From HLUCCA09 sp039189975 (lineage in GTDB: Bacteria > Pseudomonadota > Alphaproteobacteria > Rhodobacterales > Rhodobacteraceae): a DNA stretch of 35,326 nt. The stretch is from positions 1 through 35,326 of the forward strand of contig JBCCYI010000011.1 in the NCBI GenBank assembly GCA_039189975.1. The letters are read 5' to 3'. Positions 16,637-25,413 of this stretch are shown piece by piece (within the stretch, counting starts at the first letter, position 1; every line of letters begins with the position of its first letter). A program made the translations under genes and the position numbers. The notes beneath the pieces were generated by a model. The model saw nothing but the letters and a program-made list of their open reading frames with translations. It had not been told where the DNA came from and made no database searches.

Positions 16637-17722
16637 TTAGCCCGCGTTCACGCGGTTGCGCTGGCGCAGGTACTCGCCGTCGGCCTGCTCGTACCACGCA
16701 GCGGATTCCGCGATGGAGGCGAAGTAGCTCTCGGCCGTGGCAGCGTAGATCGGGTCGCCCATGTTCTCTTCACGGACTTCCGCGGCCGCCGTGCCGAACG
16801 CGTCCCATACGTCCTCGGGGAACTGACGTACGGTGACGCCCTGACCCTGCAGACGCGCGAGAGCTGCGCCGTTTTCGGCCAGTGCCAGTGCGGTGTTGTT
16901 GGCGAAGACGGCCTTGGCCGCGATCTCGATGATCTTCTGATGCGCCGGGGAGAGGTCGTTGAAGACGTCGAGGTTCACCGCCGTGGCCAGAACCGAGCCC
17001 GGCTCGTGGAAGCCGGAGGCGTAGTACGTCTTGGTGATCTCCTGGAAGCCCATGCGCTCGTCGGCGTAGGGGCCGATCCACTCCGCACCGTCGATCGCGC
17101 CGGAGGAGAGCGCCTGGTAGATTTCGCCGCCGGGGATGTTCTGGACCGACGCGCCGAGGCGGCCGAGCACCTGGCCACCCTGGCCCGGCATCCGGAAGCG
17201 CAGACCCTGCAGGTCGTCGGCGGAGTTGATCTCTTTGTTGAACCAGCCGCCGGGCTGCATCGCGGTGCAGCCACAGGCGAAGGACTTGATGTTAAAGAGG
17301 TTGCCAAGCTCGTGGTGCGCTTCCATGCCACCGCGGTGGTAGTACCAGTTGGCGAATTCCTGCGCCGTCGCGCCGAAGGGCACTGAGGTGTAGAAGGCGA
17401 ACGCCGGGTGCTGGTTGAGGAAGTAGTAGTCGGCCGAGTGGTACATGTCGGCCTGGCCGGAGGAGACCGCGTCGAACACTTCGAACGCGCCCACGAGCGA
17501 GCCCGCCGGCTTCTTCTCGATGGTCAGCGAGCCGCCGGACATGGCGTTCACGAAGTCGACGAGCAGCACGGCGGCGTCGTCGAAGATCGCGAAGCCGTCG
17601 GGCACCGACGTCACCATGGTCAGCGTACGATTGCCCTGGGCAATCGCCGGCGCCGCGAGCGTCGTGGCCGCAGCAGCAGTACCCCCCAGTGCGGAGGTTT
17701 TCAGAAAAGAACGACGATCCAT
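16637..17722 (-). CDS. TRAP transporter substrate-binding protein, FcbT1/TakP type
   Basis: This 361-residue periplasmic binding protein has a twin-arginine leader (MDRRSFLKTSALGG, then AAPAIAQ with a cleavage site near residue 29), which suggests Tat export. The mature protein has the TakP-like segments SADYYFLNQHPAFAFYTSVP, YHRGGMEAHHELG, GGWFNKEINSADDLQGLRFR and SGAIDGAEWIGPYADE. TakP of Rhodobacter binds 2-oxo acids with sodium, and FcbT1 relatives bind aromatic or branched carboxylates, so a carboxylate ligand is likely. It is the first gene of the operon, with AGGGGAGG upstream of the ATG. The ligand cannot be fixed from sequence alone. Confidence 0.88.
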   Translation of the reverse strand: MDRRSFLKTSALGGTAAAATTLAAPAIAQGNRTLTMVTSVPDGFAIFDDAAVLLVDFVNAMSGGSLTIEKKPAGSLVGAFEVFDAVSSGQADMYHSADYYFLNQHPAFAFYTSVPFGATAQEFANWYYHRGGMEAHHELGNLFNIKSFACGCTAMQPGGWFNKEINSADDLQGLRFRMPGQGGQVLGRLGASVQNIPGGEIYQALSSGAIDGAEWIGPYADERMGFQEITKTYYASGFHEPGSVLATAVNLDVFNDLSPAHQKIIEIAAKAVFANNTALALAENGAALARLQGQGVTVRQFPEDVWDAFGTAAAEVREENMGDPIYAATAESYFASIAESAAWYEQADGEYLRQRNRVNAG

Positions 17723-17751
17723 TGCGGACCTCCCCTTTGAGTCATTGACGT

Positions 17752-17808
17752 GGCCCGTTGATCGGGCCGGTTCTTGTCGAGTGCGCGGACACTACTCATC
17801 CGCGACAA
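17752..17808. promoter_or_regulatory. Nested inverted repeats upstream of the second TRAP operon
   Basis: Two symmetric elements lie 30-90 bases before the binding-protein start. GGCCCG/CGGGCC (17752-17757, 17763-17768) forms a short stem. CGCGGA/TCCGCG (17784-17789, 17799-17804) has a 9-base spacer and is flanked by TTGTCG and CGACAA (17774-17779, 17803-17808). The second could be an operator. No regulator gene is adjacent, so the binding protein is unknown. Confidence 0.3.
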
Positions 17809-18045
17809 AAAGGCAAACAAGAATGGTGTGTGTTAGGGCTATCACACAAGCTCTTGGGATGTCGGCGCTGCACGAACCGCAAGGTTTTGCGTCAATTCTC
17901 GGAGACAACGCAACAATTGTGCCCAGATGCAATCGTAAGACGGCGGTGTGTGCCCCTGCCCGCTCTGTCGCGGCGGACTGCCGTCCGCTCCCGTTCCGCC
18001 GTGGATCCCGCCACTATGTGCGAGGCGTTGTTGAGCAGAAAGCCC
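17809..18045. other. Non-coding gap between lolD and the TRAP promoter
   Basis: This is the remainder of the 323-base space between the TRAP operon start and the lolD stop. I see no gene, RNA or clear terminator in it. Confidence 0.4.
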
Positions 18046-18732
18046 TCACGCTTGCGTGAGCTGCCCGCCCACAAGGTGAAGCGTCCGGTCCATCCGCGCG
18101 GCAAGATCGGGATTATGGGTCGCGATCAGAGCCGCAAGGCCAGTGTCGCGCACCAGCCCCATCAATACGTCAAAAATCGTGTCCGATGTTGTCGGGTCGA
18201 GATTGCCCGTCGGTTCATCGGCCAGCAGGAGCTGCGGCCGGTTGGCCAACGCCCGACAGAATGCCACACGCTGCTGCTCACCGCCGGAAAGCTCCGCCGG
18301 CCTGTGGCGGGCCCGCGCCGCGAGACCCACTGCGTCAAGCAGTTCTGCGGCCCGCGCCTCTGCTTGCGCGGGGAGCCTCCCTGCGGCCAGCTGCGGCAGC
18401 ACGATGTTTTCCGAGGCGGAGAACTCCGGCAGCAAATGGTGAAACTGGTAGACGAACCCGACAAGATCGCGACGGGCCATCGTTCGTTCGGCATCGCCCA
18501 GCCCGCCCATCTCTTGGCCCGCAATCCAGACCTCGCCGGAATCGGCGGTGTCGAGCAGCCCCGCGATGTGCAGGAGCGTCGACTTGCCCGCGCCCGATGG
18601 CGCCACCAGGGCAACGACCTCGCCCGCTTCAATACGCACATCCGCGCCCGAGAGCACCGGGATCTCCCCTGGATGCTCCCGGTTGTAGGCCTTTGCGACG
18701 CCCCGCATGTCCAGAACTGCCGCATTACGCAT
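18046..18732 (-). CDS. lolD: Lipoprotein-releasing ABC transporter ATPase LolD
   Basis: This 228-residue cytoplasmic ATPase powers release of outer-membrane lipoproteins from the inner membrane together with the LolC/E-type permease. It has Walker A APSGAGKST (residues 44-52), a Q-loop region VYQFHHLLPEFSA, signature ELSGGEQQRV, Walker B LLLADEPTGNLD and the switch His in IATHNPDL. The PTGNLD and FHHLLPEF features are typical of the LolD/MacB branch. The ATG overlaps the lolC stop codon by 8 bases, so the genes are coupled. Walker A begins AP rather than the common GP, a mild deviation. Confidence 0.93.
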   Translation of the reverse strand: MRNAAVLDMRGVAKAYNREHPGEIPVLSGADVRIEAGEVVALVAPSGAGKSTLLHIAGLLDTADSGEVWIAGQEMGGLGDAERTMARRDLVGFVYQFHHLLPEFSASENIVLPQLAAGRLPAQAEARAAELLDAVGLAARARHRPAELSGGEQQRVAFCRALANRPQLLLADEPTGNLDPTTSDTIFDVLMGLVRDTGLAALIATHNPDLAARMDRTLHLVGGQLTQA

Positions 18733-20011
18733 AGCGCAACGCCTCCACCGGATTCATCCGGGCCGCACGGCGTGCCGGAAAGATCGTCACGACAAAGGAT
18801 AGCCCCAGCGACAGCGCGACCGCCGACATCACATCACTGGCCTGCAACTGCGCCGGCAGCGCGTAGATCCCACGGATCGACGGGTCCCACACGCCGCCGC
18901 CCATGGCCCAGTTCACGAAGGAGAAGATCGGGTCGATATAGAGTGCAAAAAGGCAGCCGAGGATCACGCCCACCAAAGTGCCAAGGCAGCCCACGGATGC
19001 TCCGCACAGAAAGAACACCCTCAGAATAGCGCCTTCCGTCAGCCCCATGGTGCGCAGGATGCCGATGTCGCGCCCCTTGTTCTTGACCAGCATGATCAGG
19101 CCGGAGACGATATTCATCGCAGCGATCAGCACCAGGATCGAGAGGATGACGAACATCACGTTGTCTTCCACCTAGAGCGCCCGCAGAAAGGCACCCGACG
19201 CGTCGCGCCACGTCCAGATCAGCGTGCGCTCGCCGCCCGCGCGCAGCAGGTCGAGCGCATAGGCGTTGACGTTGTCGGGGTCGGCGACCATCACCTCAAG
19301 CTCGTCCGCCGCGCCCTCCCGGTTGAAGTAGGCCTGCGCCTCGTCAAACGGCATGTAAAGGCGCGTGCGGTCGATATCCCAGCGCCCGGCCTGAAAGATG
19401 TAGGCCACCTCGTAGGTGCTCACCCGCGGCGACGTCCCGAAGGGCGTGCGCGCCCCATCGGGCGAGATCAGCCGAATCTTGTCGCCGGGGCTGAGCGACA
19501 ATTCCTGCGCCACGCCCCAGCCAATGGCGACGCCATCGCCGAAGCGGCCGATATCGCCCCGCGATTGCTCAGGCGCCGCGACGCGCGGAATCGTTGCCAG
19601 ATCCTCCGCCGAGATCCCAAAGACCTCCACCCCGGCGTTACGTCCCCGTGCACTGGCCATCACCTGGCCTTTCACGAGGGGCGCCACCCGGATGACGCCT
19701 TCGACCTCACGCACGCGCTCGGCCATCTCGGCATAGTCTCGAATAGTGCGGTCCTGCTGGCCGGTCTCCGTTACGGCGACGGCGTTGTAGACGGTGACAT
19801 GGGCGTTCGCGCCCAGGATCGTGTCGACAAACTCCGCCCGAAAGCCGGAGCGCACTGCCAGCGTGACGATCAGCGCGAAGACCGCCAGCGCCACGCCGAT
19901 GAGCGAAATCCACGTCATCACGCTGACCCCACCCTCCGATCGCCGCGCCCGCAAGTAGCGCCACGCGATGATCCACTCGTAGCGGGCAAACGGTGGGGGC
20001 GTGTTGGCCAA
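18725..20011 (-). pseudogene. lolC: Lipoprotein-releasing permease LolC/E, interrupted by an in-frame TAG
   Basis: The single reading frame encodes a complete LolC/E-type permease of about 428 residues apart from one amber codon at 19172-19174. The N-terminal 279 residues (19172-20011) hold the first membrane segment (MTWISLIGVALAVFALIVTL) and the large periplasmic domain, ending DASGAFLRAL. The C-terminal 148 residues (18725-19171) start with GTG directly after the TAG and hold three membrane segments (MFVILSILVLIAAMNIVSGL, then KNKGRDIGILRTMGL and the ending ARRAARMNPVEALRYA). The family has Gln or Glu where the TAG stands, so a one-base change explains it. No frame change occurs. Possible readings are a sequencing error, readthrough, re-initiation at the abutting GTG giving a two-part permease, or a true null with another copy elsewhere. 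Confidence 0.85.
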
Positions 20012-20536
20012 GGCAGGTCTCCAATCACAGCAACGGCTCGGCGCAATTCGGGGTAGCCCGCACCGGCGCCTGAATGACCGCGCCGCGCGAACCGGCGCGC
20101 CCTGCCCTCATGGCCACACGGGGGCGGTGCGGTCAACCACACCCCGCATTACGCGAGCCGGAACAGCGCTTAGGGAAGAGCGCCGCGGGCCAGTACCCTC
20201 GGCCATCGCGCGACGGCACGCAACTTGCTTGGACGCGGATCCCCTTGTCACGTTCGCACGCAATGTCCGGGGATCGCGGCGCCTCGCGGCCCAAGTTCTT
20301 CAAGCGGCCGGGGCCCTCCGCGTTCAAAACAGAACCAACCATTGGCAAACGCGGAGCCCTTTCGCTGCGCTCGGAAGCGCCGCGTTGCCCGCCAAGTATG
20401 GCAAAAGGGAAGAACAACGTCAGCGCAGAGCCACCGACAAGCGCAAGCCCTGTCCCATGACCCGGAGCACTTTGGAGACTGGCCCCAAGACCTGTTTCGC
20501 TTGAAATCCTCGCGGCACTCGCCCCAAAGCTTGGGG
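20012..20536. other. Region upstream of lolC without recognised genes
   Basis: About 525 bases with no convincing coding sequence. The lolC promoter should lie near 20,020-20,150, but I cannot point to a clear one. A stem GCCCCAA/TTGGGGC at 20521-20537 directly follows the small minus-strand ORF and could end its transcript. Confidence 0.35.
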
Positions 20537-20743
20537 CTAATCGTCTCTCTGTGGCCGGTTGAGCCTGACGATCTGACGACCAAGATCGAACACCCCGGCG
20601 TCCTTGCGGGCCAGGAGCTTCGGCAGGATCGCCCCGGACACCATTTCGCGCACCAGATTGCGCCGGTGCGCATCCTGTCGCGAAAGGTTAGTGTCATGGG
20701 GATCTCCATTATGATCCCGTGTTGGATGCTCGATGGCTTTCAT
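20537..20743 (-). CDS. Possible small protein of unknown function (68 aa)
   Basis: I do not recognise this ORF. It is kept because AGGGA lies 5-6 bases before the ATG, the second half has strong GC at third codon positions as in real genes here, and a 7-bp stem with a 3-base loop (20521-20537) abuts its stop codon. The product would be hydrophilic at the N-terminus (His- and Asp-rich), with a C-terminal segment AGVFDLGRQIVRLNRPQ that could form a helix. It has no signal peptide or membrane segment. It could equally be a chance ORF in a 1.2-kb gap. Confidence 0.3.
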   Translation of the reverse strand: MKAIEHPTRDHNGDPHDTNLSRQDAHRRNLVREMVSGAILPKLLARKDAGVFDLGRQIVRLNRPQRDD

Positions 20744-21268
20744 GGCGTCCCTATGACGTGACCCCAGCGTCTCCCGGGCGCGGCGCTCTCGCAATCACGC
20801 TGCCCAGCCCTCGCCGATCCCGGCCAATGGTACAGCAGCGCGACGCACGACACTTTGATGATAGTCAAATGACCGTATCACAGGCGCGCCCGTTCGCCCC
20901 TGCGGCATCCGCGCCATCTCTTCAAAGGAGCGGGCCGAGCGCACTGGGCGCGCTTGGCGTTCAAAGAGCCTGACTGGACCCGGCCAATAGGGTGCCACAG
21001 GCGGCTCCGTTCCTCCGGTGAGCAACGCACCCGAACCCGGCCGACCGCCCCACGACGCCTCCGCTCAACGGCGCCTCGTCGGTGCCCCAGGCAAGCGGTG
21101 CACCAAAGGCCCCCCTAATGGCATACGTGATCGAGGTCCCGGAGCCATACGCGCAGCATCGGTCTTTCTCACCGCGTTCGGTTGCCCTGCCCTTAAAGCC
21201 AAGAGTGCCCTTCAGTGCGCAACACCCAACCCCGAGGCGCGCGCATCGTCGGGTCCCGCGCGCGAAGG
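20744..21268. other. Gene-poor gap before the DUF3445 gene
   Basis: About 525 bases hold short overlapping frames on both strands and no family motif. I see no tRNA, repeat or clear terminator in it. Confidence 0.35.
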
Positions 21269-22156
21269 TCAAGGCAGGCCCTGCGCCGCGCGCCAACGCG
21301 CATATCCTGCCCGTTGCGCCGGCGTCAGGTCGCTTCGTCGCACCATCCGCGTTTGGATCGAGAACGCAACCGCGCCTGTTTCGGGCAGCCTCCAGAGACA
21401 CTGACGCTCCGACCTCAGGTAGGGGCCGTGCGGGTCGGAATGGGCGGCCTCGTCCGCCTCGGTCTGCGGCGTGAAGAGATCAGGCACAACGGACGGCAAG
21501 CAATTCATCCGGGTCAGCACCAGGCCCGGGCGCAACGCGTCGAGCATCCGCTGCACCCGGCGTTCGAGATGCGCATCATATTCCTCCACCGGCGCGTGAA
21601 TGCGCGCCATGGTCCGGCCGAGCTTCTCTTGCAACGACCAATGCGCCGGAAAACAAAGCACCGCAGCGGTCAAACGATGCCCCGCGTCGCCATCGACGCG
21701 CTGCAACACGCAGAGATCCTCCGCCACCAGACGCCCCAAGGTCGCGAGCGGATCCCCCGCATCGAGCGTCACGGGCACACCATCGGGCCGCACCGCCCGC
21801 ACAGGTGTATCGTCCCGTGCGCCATCGGTCTTCAGGCTGAAATCGGGCCGCGCCGACACGGACCTCAACACGAAACCATAGAGCTCTTCGAGCGTGGCCT
21901 CGGACCCGGGCAAAGCGGCGATCACATCGGTGCGGCGGCGCTCGATCAGCGTTGCGCGCAGGCGCATCTGGCCGGCATAGGCGTCGTCGATTGTAAGCCA
22001 CGCGGCTTGCGCACAGGGCTCCGTGCCGGGCAATCCAGCCGTTTGCGGCGCCTCCCACGGCGCGCCATGGAGCGCGGATTGCAAGATAGTCTCGCCGCCC
22101 GAGCCCTGCTCCGGCTCGGACAAACTTGTAAGCACTCTGGGGCTTTGCGTCGCCAT
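21269..22156 (-). CDS. DUF3445 / heme-dependent oxidative N-demethylase-like protein
   Basis: At 295 residues this belongs to the PF11927 (HODM alpha-like) family. Segments that fit are AWLTIDDAYAGQMRLRATL near residue 55, VAEDLCVLQRVDGDAGHRLT near 145, FPAHWSLQEKLGRTMARIHA near 170, and the conserved ending PYLRSERQCLWRLPETGAV followed by FSIQTRMV. The family includes a heme subunit that demethylates dimethylamine-type substrates, and relatives occur in methylated-amine clusters of marine roseobacters. Only this one subunit is present here, without the ferredoxin-reductase and other partners, so its substrate is open. The first 22 residues may not be translated, because family members usually begin near ILQSAL and no good ribosome site precedes the ATG. 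It is divergent from dddP with 192 bases between. Confidence 0.78.
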   Translation of the reverse strand: MATQSPRVLTSLSEPEQGSGGETILQSALHGAPWEAPQTAGLPGTEPCAQAAWLTIDDAYAGQMRLRATLIERRRTDVIAALPGSEATLEELYGFVLRSVSARPDFSLKTDGARDDTPVRAVRPDGVPVTLDAGDPLATLGRLVAEDLCVLQRVDGDAGHRLTAAVLCFPAHWSLQEKLGRTMARIHAPVEEYDAHLERRVQRMLDALRPGLVLTRMNCLPSVVPDLFTPQTEADEAAHSDPHGPYLRSERQCLWRLPETGAVAFSIQTRMVRRSDLTPAQRAGYARWRAAQGLP

Positions 22157-22348
22157 TTCACGGTTCTAGCGGATGCCTGGCGCACAGGCCATCCTTCGGC
22201 GTCGGCCCAGCGCCATGGCCCCGCGCACTCCGCTCCGCCTGCCTCAAGATCGCGCAACACCGCCCAAAAAACGACGCCACACGCCGCAAACGGGCGTGCC
22301 GGGCGCATGCAGCGGGGGAACGCTGAACGGGCCAGGGAGGACCCCCAG

Positions 22349-23716
22349 ATGAACATTCATTCCCGCGACCGCCGCAAGATCGACCCCAGTCGCGGCCCGC
22401 TATTGCCAGACAACACCCCCAATGATGCCGACCGCGTCGAGATCGGGCCGACCCGGCTGGCCTTCGATGAATGGGCCGCCGCGGGCCTTGAGCTGCCGGA
22501 CCTGCAAGCCATGCGCAGGTTTCGCTGGGAACGCCTGACCCAGCAGATCGTCCAGCGCGATCTCGCGGGCCTTCTGGTGTTCGACCCGCTCAACATCCGC
22601 TACGCGACCGACAGCACGAACATGCAGCTTTGGAACGCGCACAATCCCTTTCGCGCCTGCCTGATCTGCGCCGACGGTTACATGGTGCTGTGGGACTACA
22701 AGCTTGCTCCGTTCCTGTCGGAGTTCAATCCGCTGGTGCGCGAGGCGCGCGGCTCGGCGTCGATGTTCTACTTCTCGACAGGCGATCGCTCCGCAGACGC
22801 TGCCAGGGCTTTTGCCGCCGAGGTGGAGGACCTTCTACGCGCGCATGCCCCTGGAAATCGGCGCCTTGCGGTCGACAAGATCATGCTCGTGGGCGCGCGC
22901 GCGCTCGAGGCGCGTGGGCTAGACCTCCTCGACGGCGAGGAGGTGACCGAGAAAACGCGTGTCATCAAGGGCCCGGACGAGATCCTCGCGATGCGATGCG
23001 CGATGCATTCCTGCGAGCGTTCGATGGCGGCGATGGAAGCGGCGGCGCGCGAAGGCGTGCCCCGCGGCGGCGAGACAGGCAACGGCATGAGTGAGGACGA
23101 GATCTGGTCGGTCCTGCATGCCGAGAACATCAAGCGCGGCGGCGAATGGATCGAGACCCGGCTGCTCGCTTCCGGCCCACGCACCAATCCGTGGTTTCAA
23201 GAAAGCGGTCCGCGCGTCGTCCACATGAACGAGGTCGTCGGCCTCGACACTGACCTGATCGGACCCTACGGCATCTGTGCCGACATCTCGCGCACCTTCT
23301 GGATCGGCGATAGGCCTCCCCGTCCGGACATGATCTACACGATGCGCCATGCCTATGAACACATCGCCGAGAACATGGCCAATCTCGCGCCGGGCGTGAC
23401 CTTTGCCGAGCTGCGCGAGAAGTGCCACCCGCTGGACGCAAAGTTCAAGAAACGGCGGTATTCGTGCTTCATGCACGGGGTTGGGCTTTGCGATGAGTGG
23501 CCGCATTTCGACTATCCCGATGCCGCGATCCCAGGCGCCTTCGAGGGTGTGCTGGAGCCAGGTATGGTTCTGTGCGTCGAGGCCCTGGTCGCCGAGGAGG
23601 GCGGGGACTTCTCCATCAAGCTCGAAGATCAGGTGCTGATTACGCAGGACGGCCACGAGAACCTGACGTCGTACCCCTTCGACCCGGCCCTCATGGGCGA
23701 GGCGGCACAGACGTAA
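22349..23716 (+). CDS. dddP: Dimethylsulfoniopropionate lyase DddP
   Basis: This 455-residue M24-fold enzyme cleaves DMSP to dimethyl sulfide and acrylate without peptidase activity. The N-terminus has RKIDPSRG and PNDADRVEIGPTRLAF, and the middle has RYATDSTNMQLWNAHNPFRA, both typical of DddP. Metal ligands can be placed at D300, D302, D312, H376, E411 and E426. These sit at a constant offset of five from the ligands described for the Ruegeria enzyme, and the proposed catalytic Asp and Tyr fall at D382 and Y371 by the same offset. The start at 22349 follows GGGAGG. The longer upstream open frame is a shadow of the antisense DUF3445 gene. The protein is cytoplasmic. No DMSP transporter or acrylate genes are adjacent. 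Confidence 0.95.
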   Translation: MNIHSRDRRKIDPSRGPLLPDNTPNDADRVEIGPTRLAFDEWAAAGLELPDLQAMRRFRWERLTQQIVQRDLAGLLVFDPLNIRYATDSTNMQLWNAHNPFRACLICADGYMVLWDYKLAPFLSEFNPLVREARGSASMFYFSTGDRSADAARAFAAEVEDLLRAHAPGNRRLAVDKIMLVGARALEARGLDLLDGEEVTEKTRVIKGPDEILAMRCAMHSCERSMAAMEAAAREGVPRGGETGNGMSEDEIWSVLHAENIKRGGEWIETRLLASGPRTNPWFQESGPRVVHMNEVVGLDTDLIGPYGICADISRTFWIGDRPPRPDMIYTMRHAYEHIAENMANLAPGVTFAELREKCHPLDAKFKKRRYSCFMHGVGLCDEWPHFDYPDAAIPGAFEGVLEPGMVLCVEALVAEEGGDFSIKLEDQVLITQDGHENLTSYPFDPALMGEAAQT

Positions 23717-24060
23717 GAGCGCTCGCGAGGCGGGGATGTGCCCGGAGAAGTCCCTGACGTTTTATTCTGCGGGTACCCCGTCCCTCTGGTCACACGCCGC
23801 CCATTTTCCCACGCACGTCCAGCATGCACGCGCGGCGCATCGTCTTGGACAGCGCCGGTGCAGCGGCATTGGGCCACCGCCGCTCCGACCGAGCGCCTAT
23901 CCCTGCGCTTGACGACCCAAGGACCGCTTGATCTCTTCACCAGCCCGTGACGTCGTGACATCATGGCTTGGCAGCGCGTGGCATGCGCCCCACCCTAGGT
24001 GAGCCGCGCAAGACGCTGCGCGCCGATGCGGCCCGACCCGAGTATGCAGGACAAAGACCC
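23717..24060. other. Gap between dddP and the hydrolase-OsmC gene
   Basis: 344 bases with no recognised gene. No clear terminator follows dddP, and no promoter for the next gene stands out. Confidence 0.35.
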
Positions 24061-25290
24061 ATGGAAAAGATCACCTTCCCCGGCGCTCTCGGCGCTCCCC
24101 TGGCCGCCCGCCTGGATCGTCCGGACGGACCGCATCGAGCGACGGCTCTCTTCGCCCATTGCTTTTCCTGCTCAAAGGACATTGCCGCAGCCCGACGCAT
24201 CGCGGCGCGGCTCGCGGCCATTGGCATCGCGGTTTTGCGCTTCGATTTCACGGGCCTCGGGCATTCCGGCGGTGAGTTCGCCAACACGACGTTCACCTCC
24301 AACGTCGGCGATTTGAAAGCGGCGGCAGCATGGCTCGAAGCTCAAGGTATGCCGCCCTCTGTGTTGATCGGCCATTCGCTGGGCGGTGCGGCAGTGCTCA
24401 AGGCCGCTGGCGAGATTGACAGTGTAAAGGCCGTCGCAACCATCGGCGCGCCCTTTGACCCGCATCACGTCACCCATCAGTTCTCGGAAGCGCTCGACAA
24501 GATAGAAGCCGAGGGAGAGGCGGATGTCCTGCTCGCCGGCCGTCCGTTTCGCATCGGCCGGGACTTCGTGCACGACATCGCACAGGCGGAAATGGGGCGG
24601 GCGATCGGAGCCATGAACTGCGCTCTTTTGGTGCTGCACGCTCCGCGCGATGCAACCGTCGGCATCGAAAACGCCTCCGACATCTTCACCGCCGCAAAAC
24701 ACCCCAAGAGCTTTGTGACGCTTGACGGCGCCGATCATCTGCTCACCCGCCCCGAAGACGCAGAATACGCCGCCGAAGTGATCGCGGCGTGGTCGGTGCG
24801 CTACATTGATCTCGCGCCCGCGCCCGCGCCCCAAACCGCCCCTGAAGGCGTGGTCCGCAGCTCCGAGGGAGATCCAGAGGGGTTCATCCAGGACATCTCA
24901 GCAGGACCATCCCATGCGCTCATCGCAGATGAGCCCGTTGCTTTTGGCGGAACTGACCGCGGACCGTCGCCCTATGGTCTGGTCTCGGCCGGCCTTGCCG
25001 CCTGTACAGCGATGACCGTGCGAATGTATGCGCGCCGAAAGGGCTGGCCCCTGGACCACATCTGGGTCGACGTTACCCATCAGAAATCGCACTTGACCGA
25101 TGCCGACGGCGCGGACGCAAACGCCGCAAAGATCGATCATTTCGAGCGCACGATCCACATGGTCGGCGAGCTCTCGGATGAACAGCTTGGCCGGCTTCTT
25201 GAAATTGCGGACAAATGTCCCGTTCACCGGACCCTCGAGAACGTTGCGCATGTAAGAACCCAAGCCGTCCAACCCGAAGCGGCATCCTAA
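24061..25290 (+). CDS. Alpha/beta hydrolase-OsmC fusion protein
   Basis: This is a 409-residue two-domain protein. Residues 1 to about 255 form an alpha/beta hydrolase, with the nucleophile in GHSLGG near residue 102, an HCFSCSKD oxyanion-side segment and the late His in LDGADHLLTRP. Residues about 270-405 form an OsmC-type peroxide-reductase domain, with one Cys in GLAACTAMTVRMYARRKGWP and the second in KCPVHRTLE. This fusion is known in many proteobacteria, and a role in removing organic peroxides or handling their esters is inferred from OsmC. Use of the ATG at 24061 fits the start of the hydrolase fold. Two tandem palindromes lie just after the stop. Confidence 0.9.
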   Translation: MEKITFPGALGAPLAARLDRPDGPHRATALFAHCFSCSKDIAAARRIAARLAAIGIAVLRFDFTGLGHSGGEFANTTFTSNVGDLKAAAAWLEAQGMPPSVLIGHSLGGAAVLKAAGEIDSVKAVATIGAPFDPHHVTHQFSEALDKIEAEGEADVLLAGRPFRIGRDFVHDIAQAEMGRAIGAMNCALLVLHAPRDATVGIENASDIFTAAKHPKSFVTLDGADHLLTRPEDAEYAAEVIAAWSVRYIDLAPAPAPQTAPEGVVRSSEGDPEGFIQDISAGPSHALIADEPVAFGGTDRGPSPYGLVSAGLAACTAMTVRMYARRKGWPLDHIWVDVTHQKSHLTDADGADANAAKIDHFERTIHMVGELSDEQLGRLLEIADKCPVHRTLENVAHVRTQAVQPEAAS

Positions 25291-25300
25291 GGGACCCGGA

Positions 25301-25347
25301 AAAAGTCTTGACCAAGACTTTTGCAAAAGTCTTCGCGAAGACTTTTT
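25301..25347 (+). terminator. Two tandem palindromic stem-loops
   Basis: The first stem is AAAAGTCTTG/CAAGACTTTT (25301-25310, 25313-25322). The second is AAAAGTCTTCG/CGAAGACTTTT (25325-25335, 25336-25346), followed by another T. Both end in T-runs and start in A-runs, so each could terminate transcription in either direction. All four arms share AGTCTT or its complement, so alternative pairings between the two are possible. They follow the hydrolase-OsmC stop by about 10 bases. Confidence 0.65.
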
Positions 25348-25413
25348 GCCGGCACCACCTATGGACGGCGACATTTCGCCGGGCCAACCCGTGCACAGAC
25401 AGGAGGCTTCGCG

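Noticed and set aside
17758..19029. 423-codon plus-strand open frame
   Set aside because: It runs antisense to lolD and the end of lolC, with no recognisable domain.
21215..22348. N-terminal extension of the dddP frame
   Set aside because: The extension is Arg-rich, antisense to the DUF3445 gene and absent from known DddP. A good ribosome site precedes the ATG at 22349.
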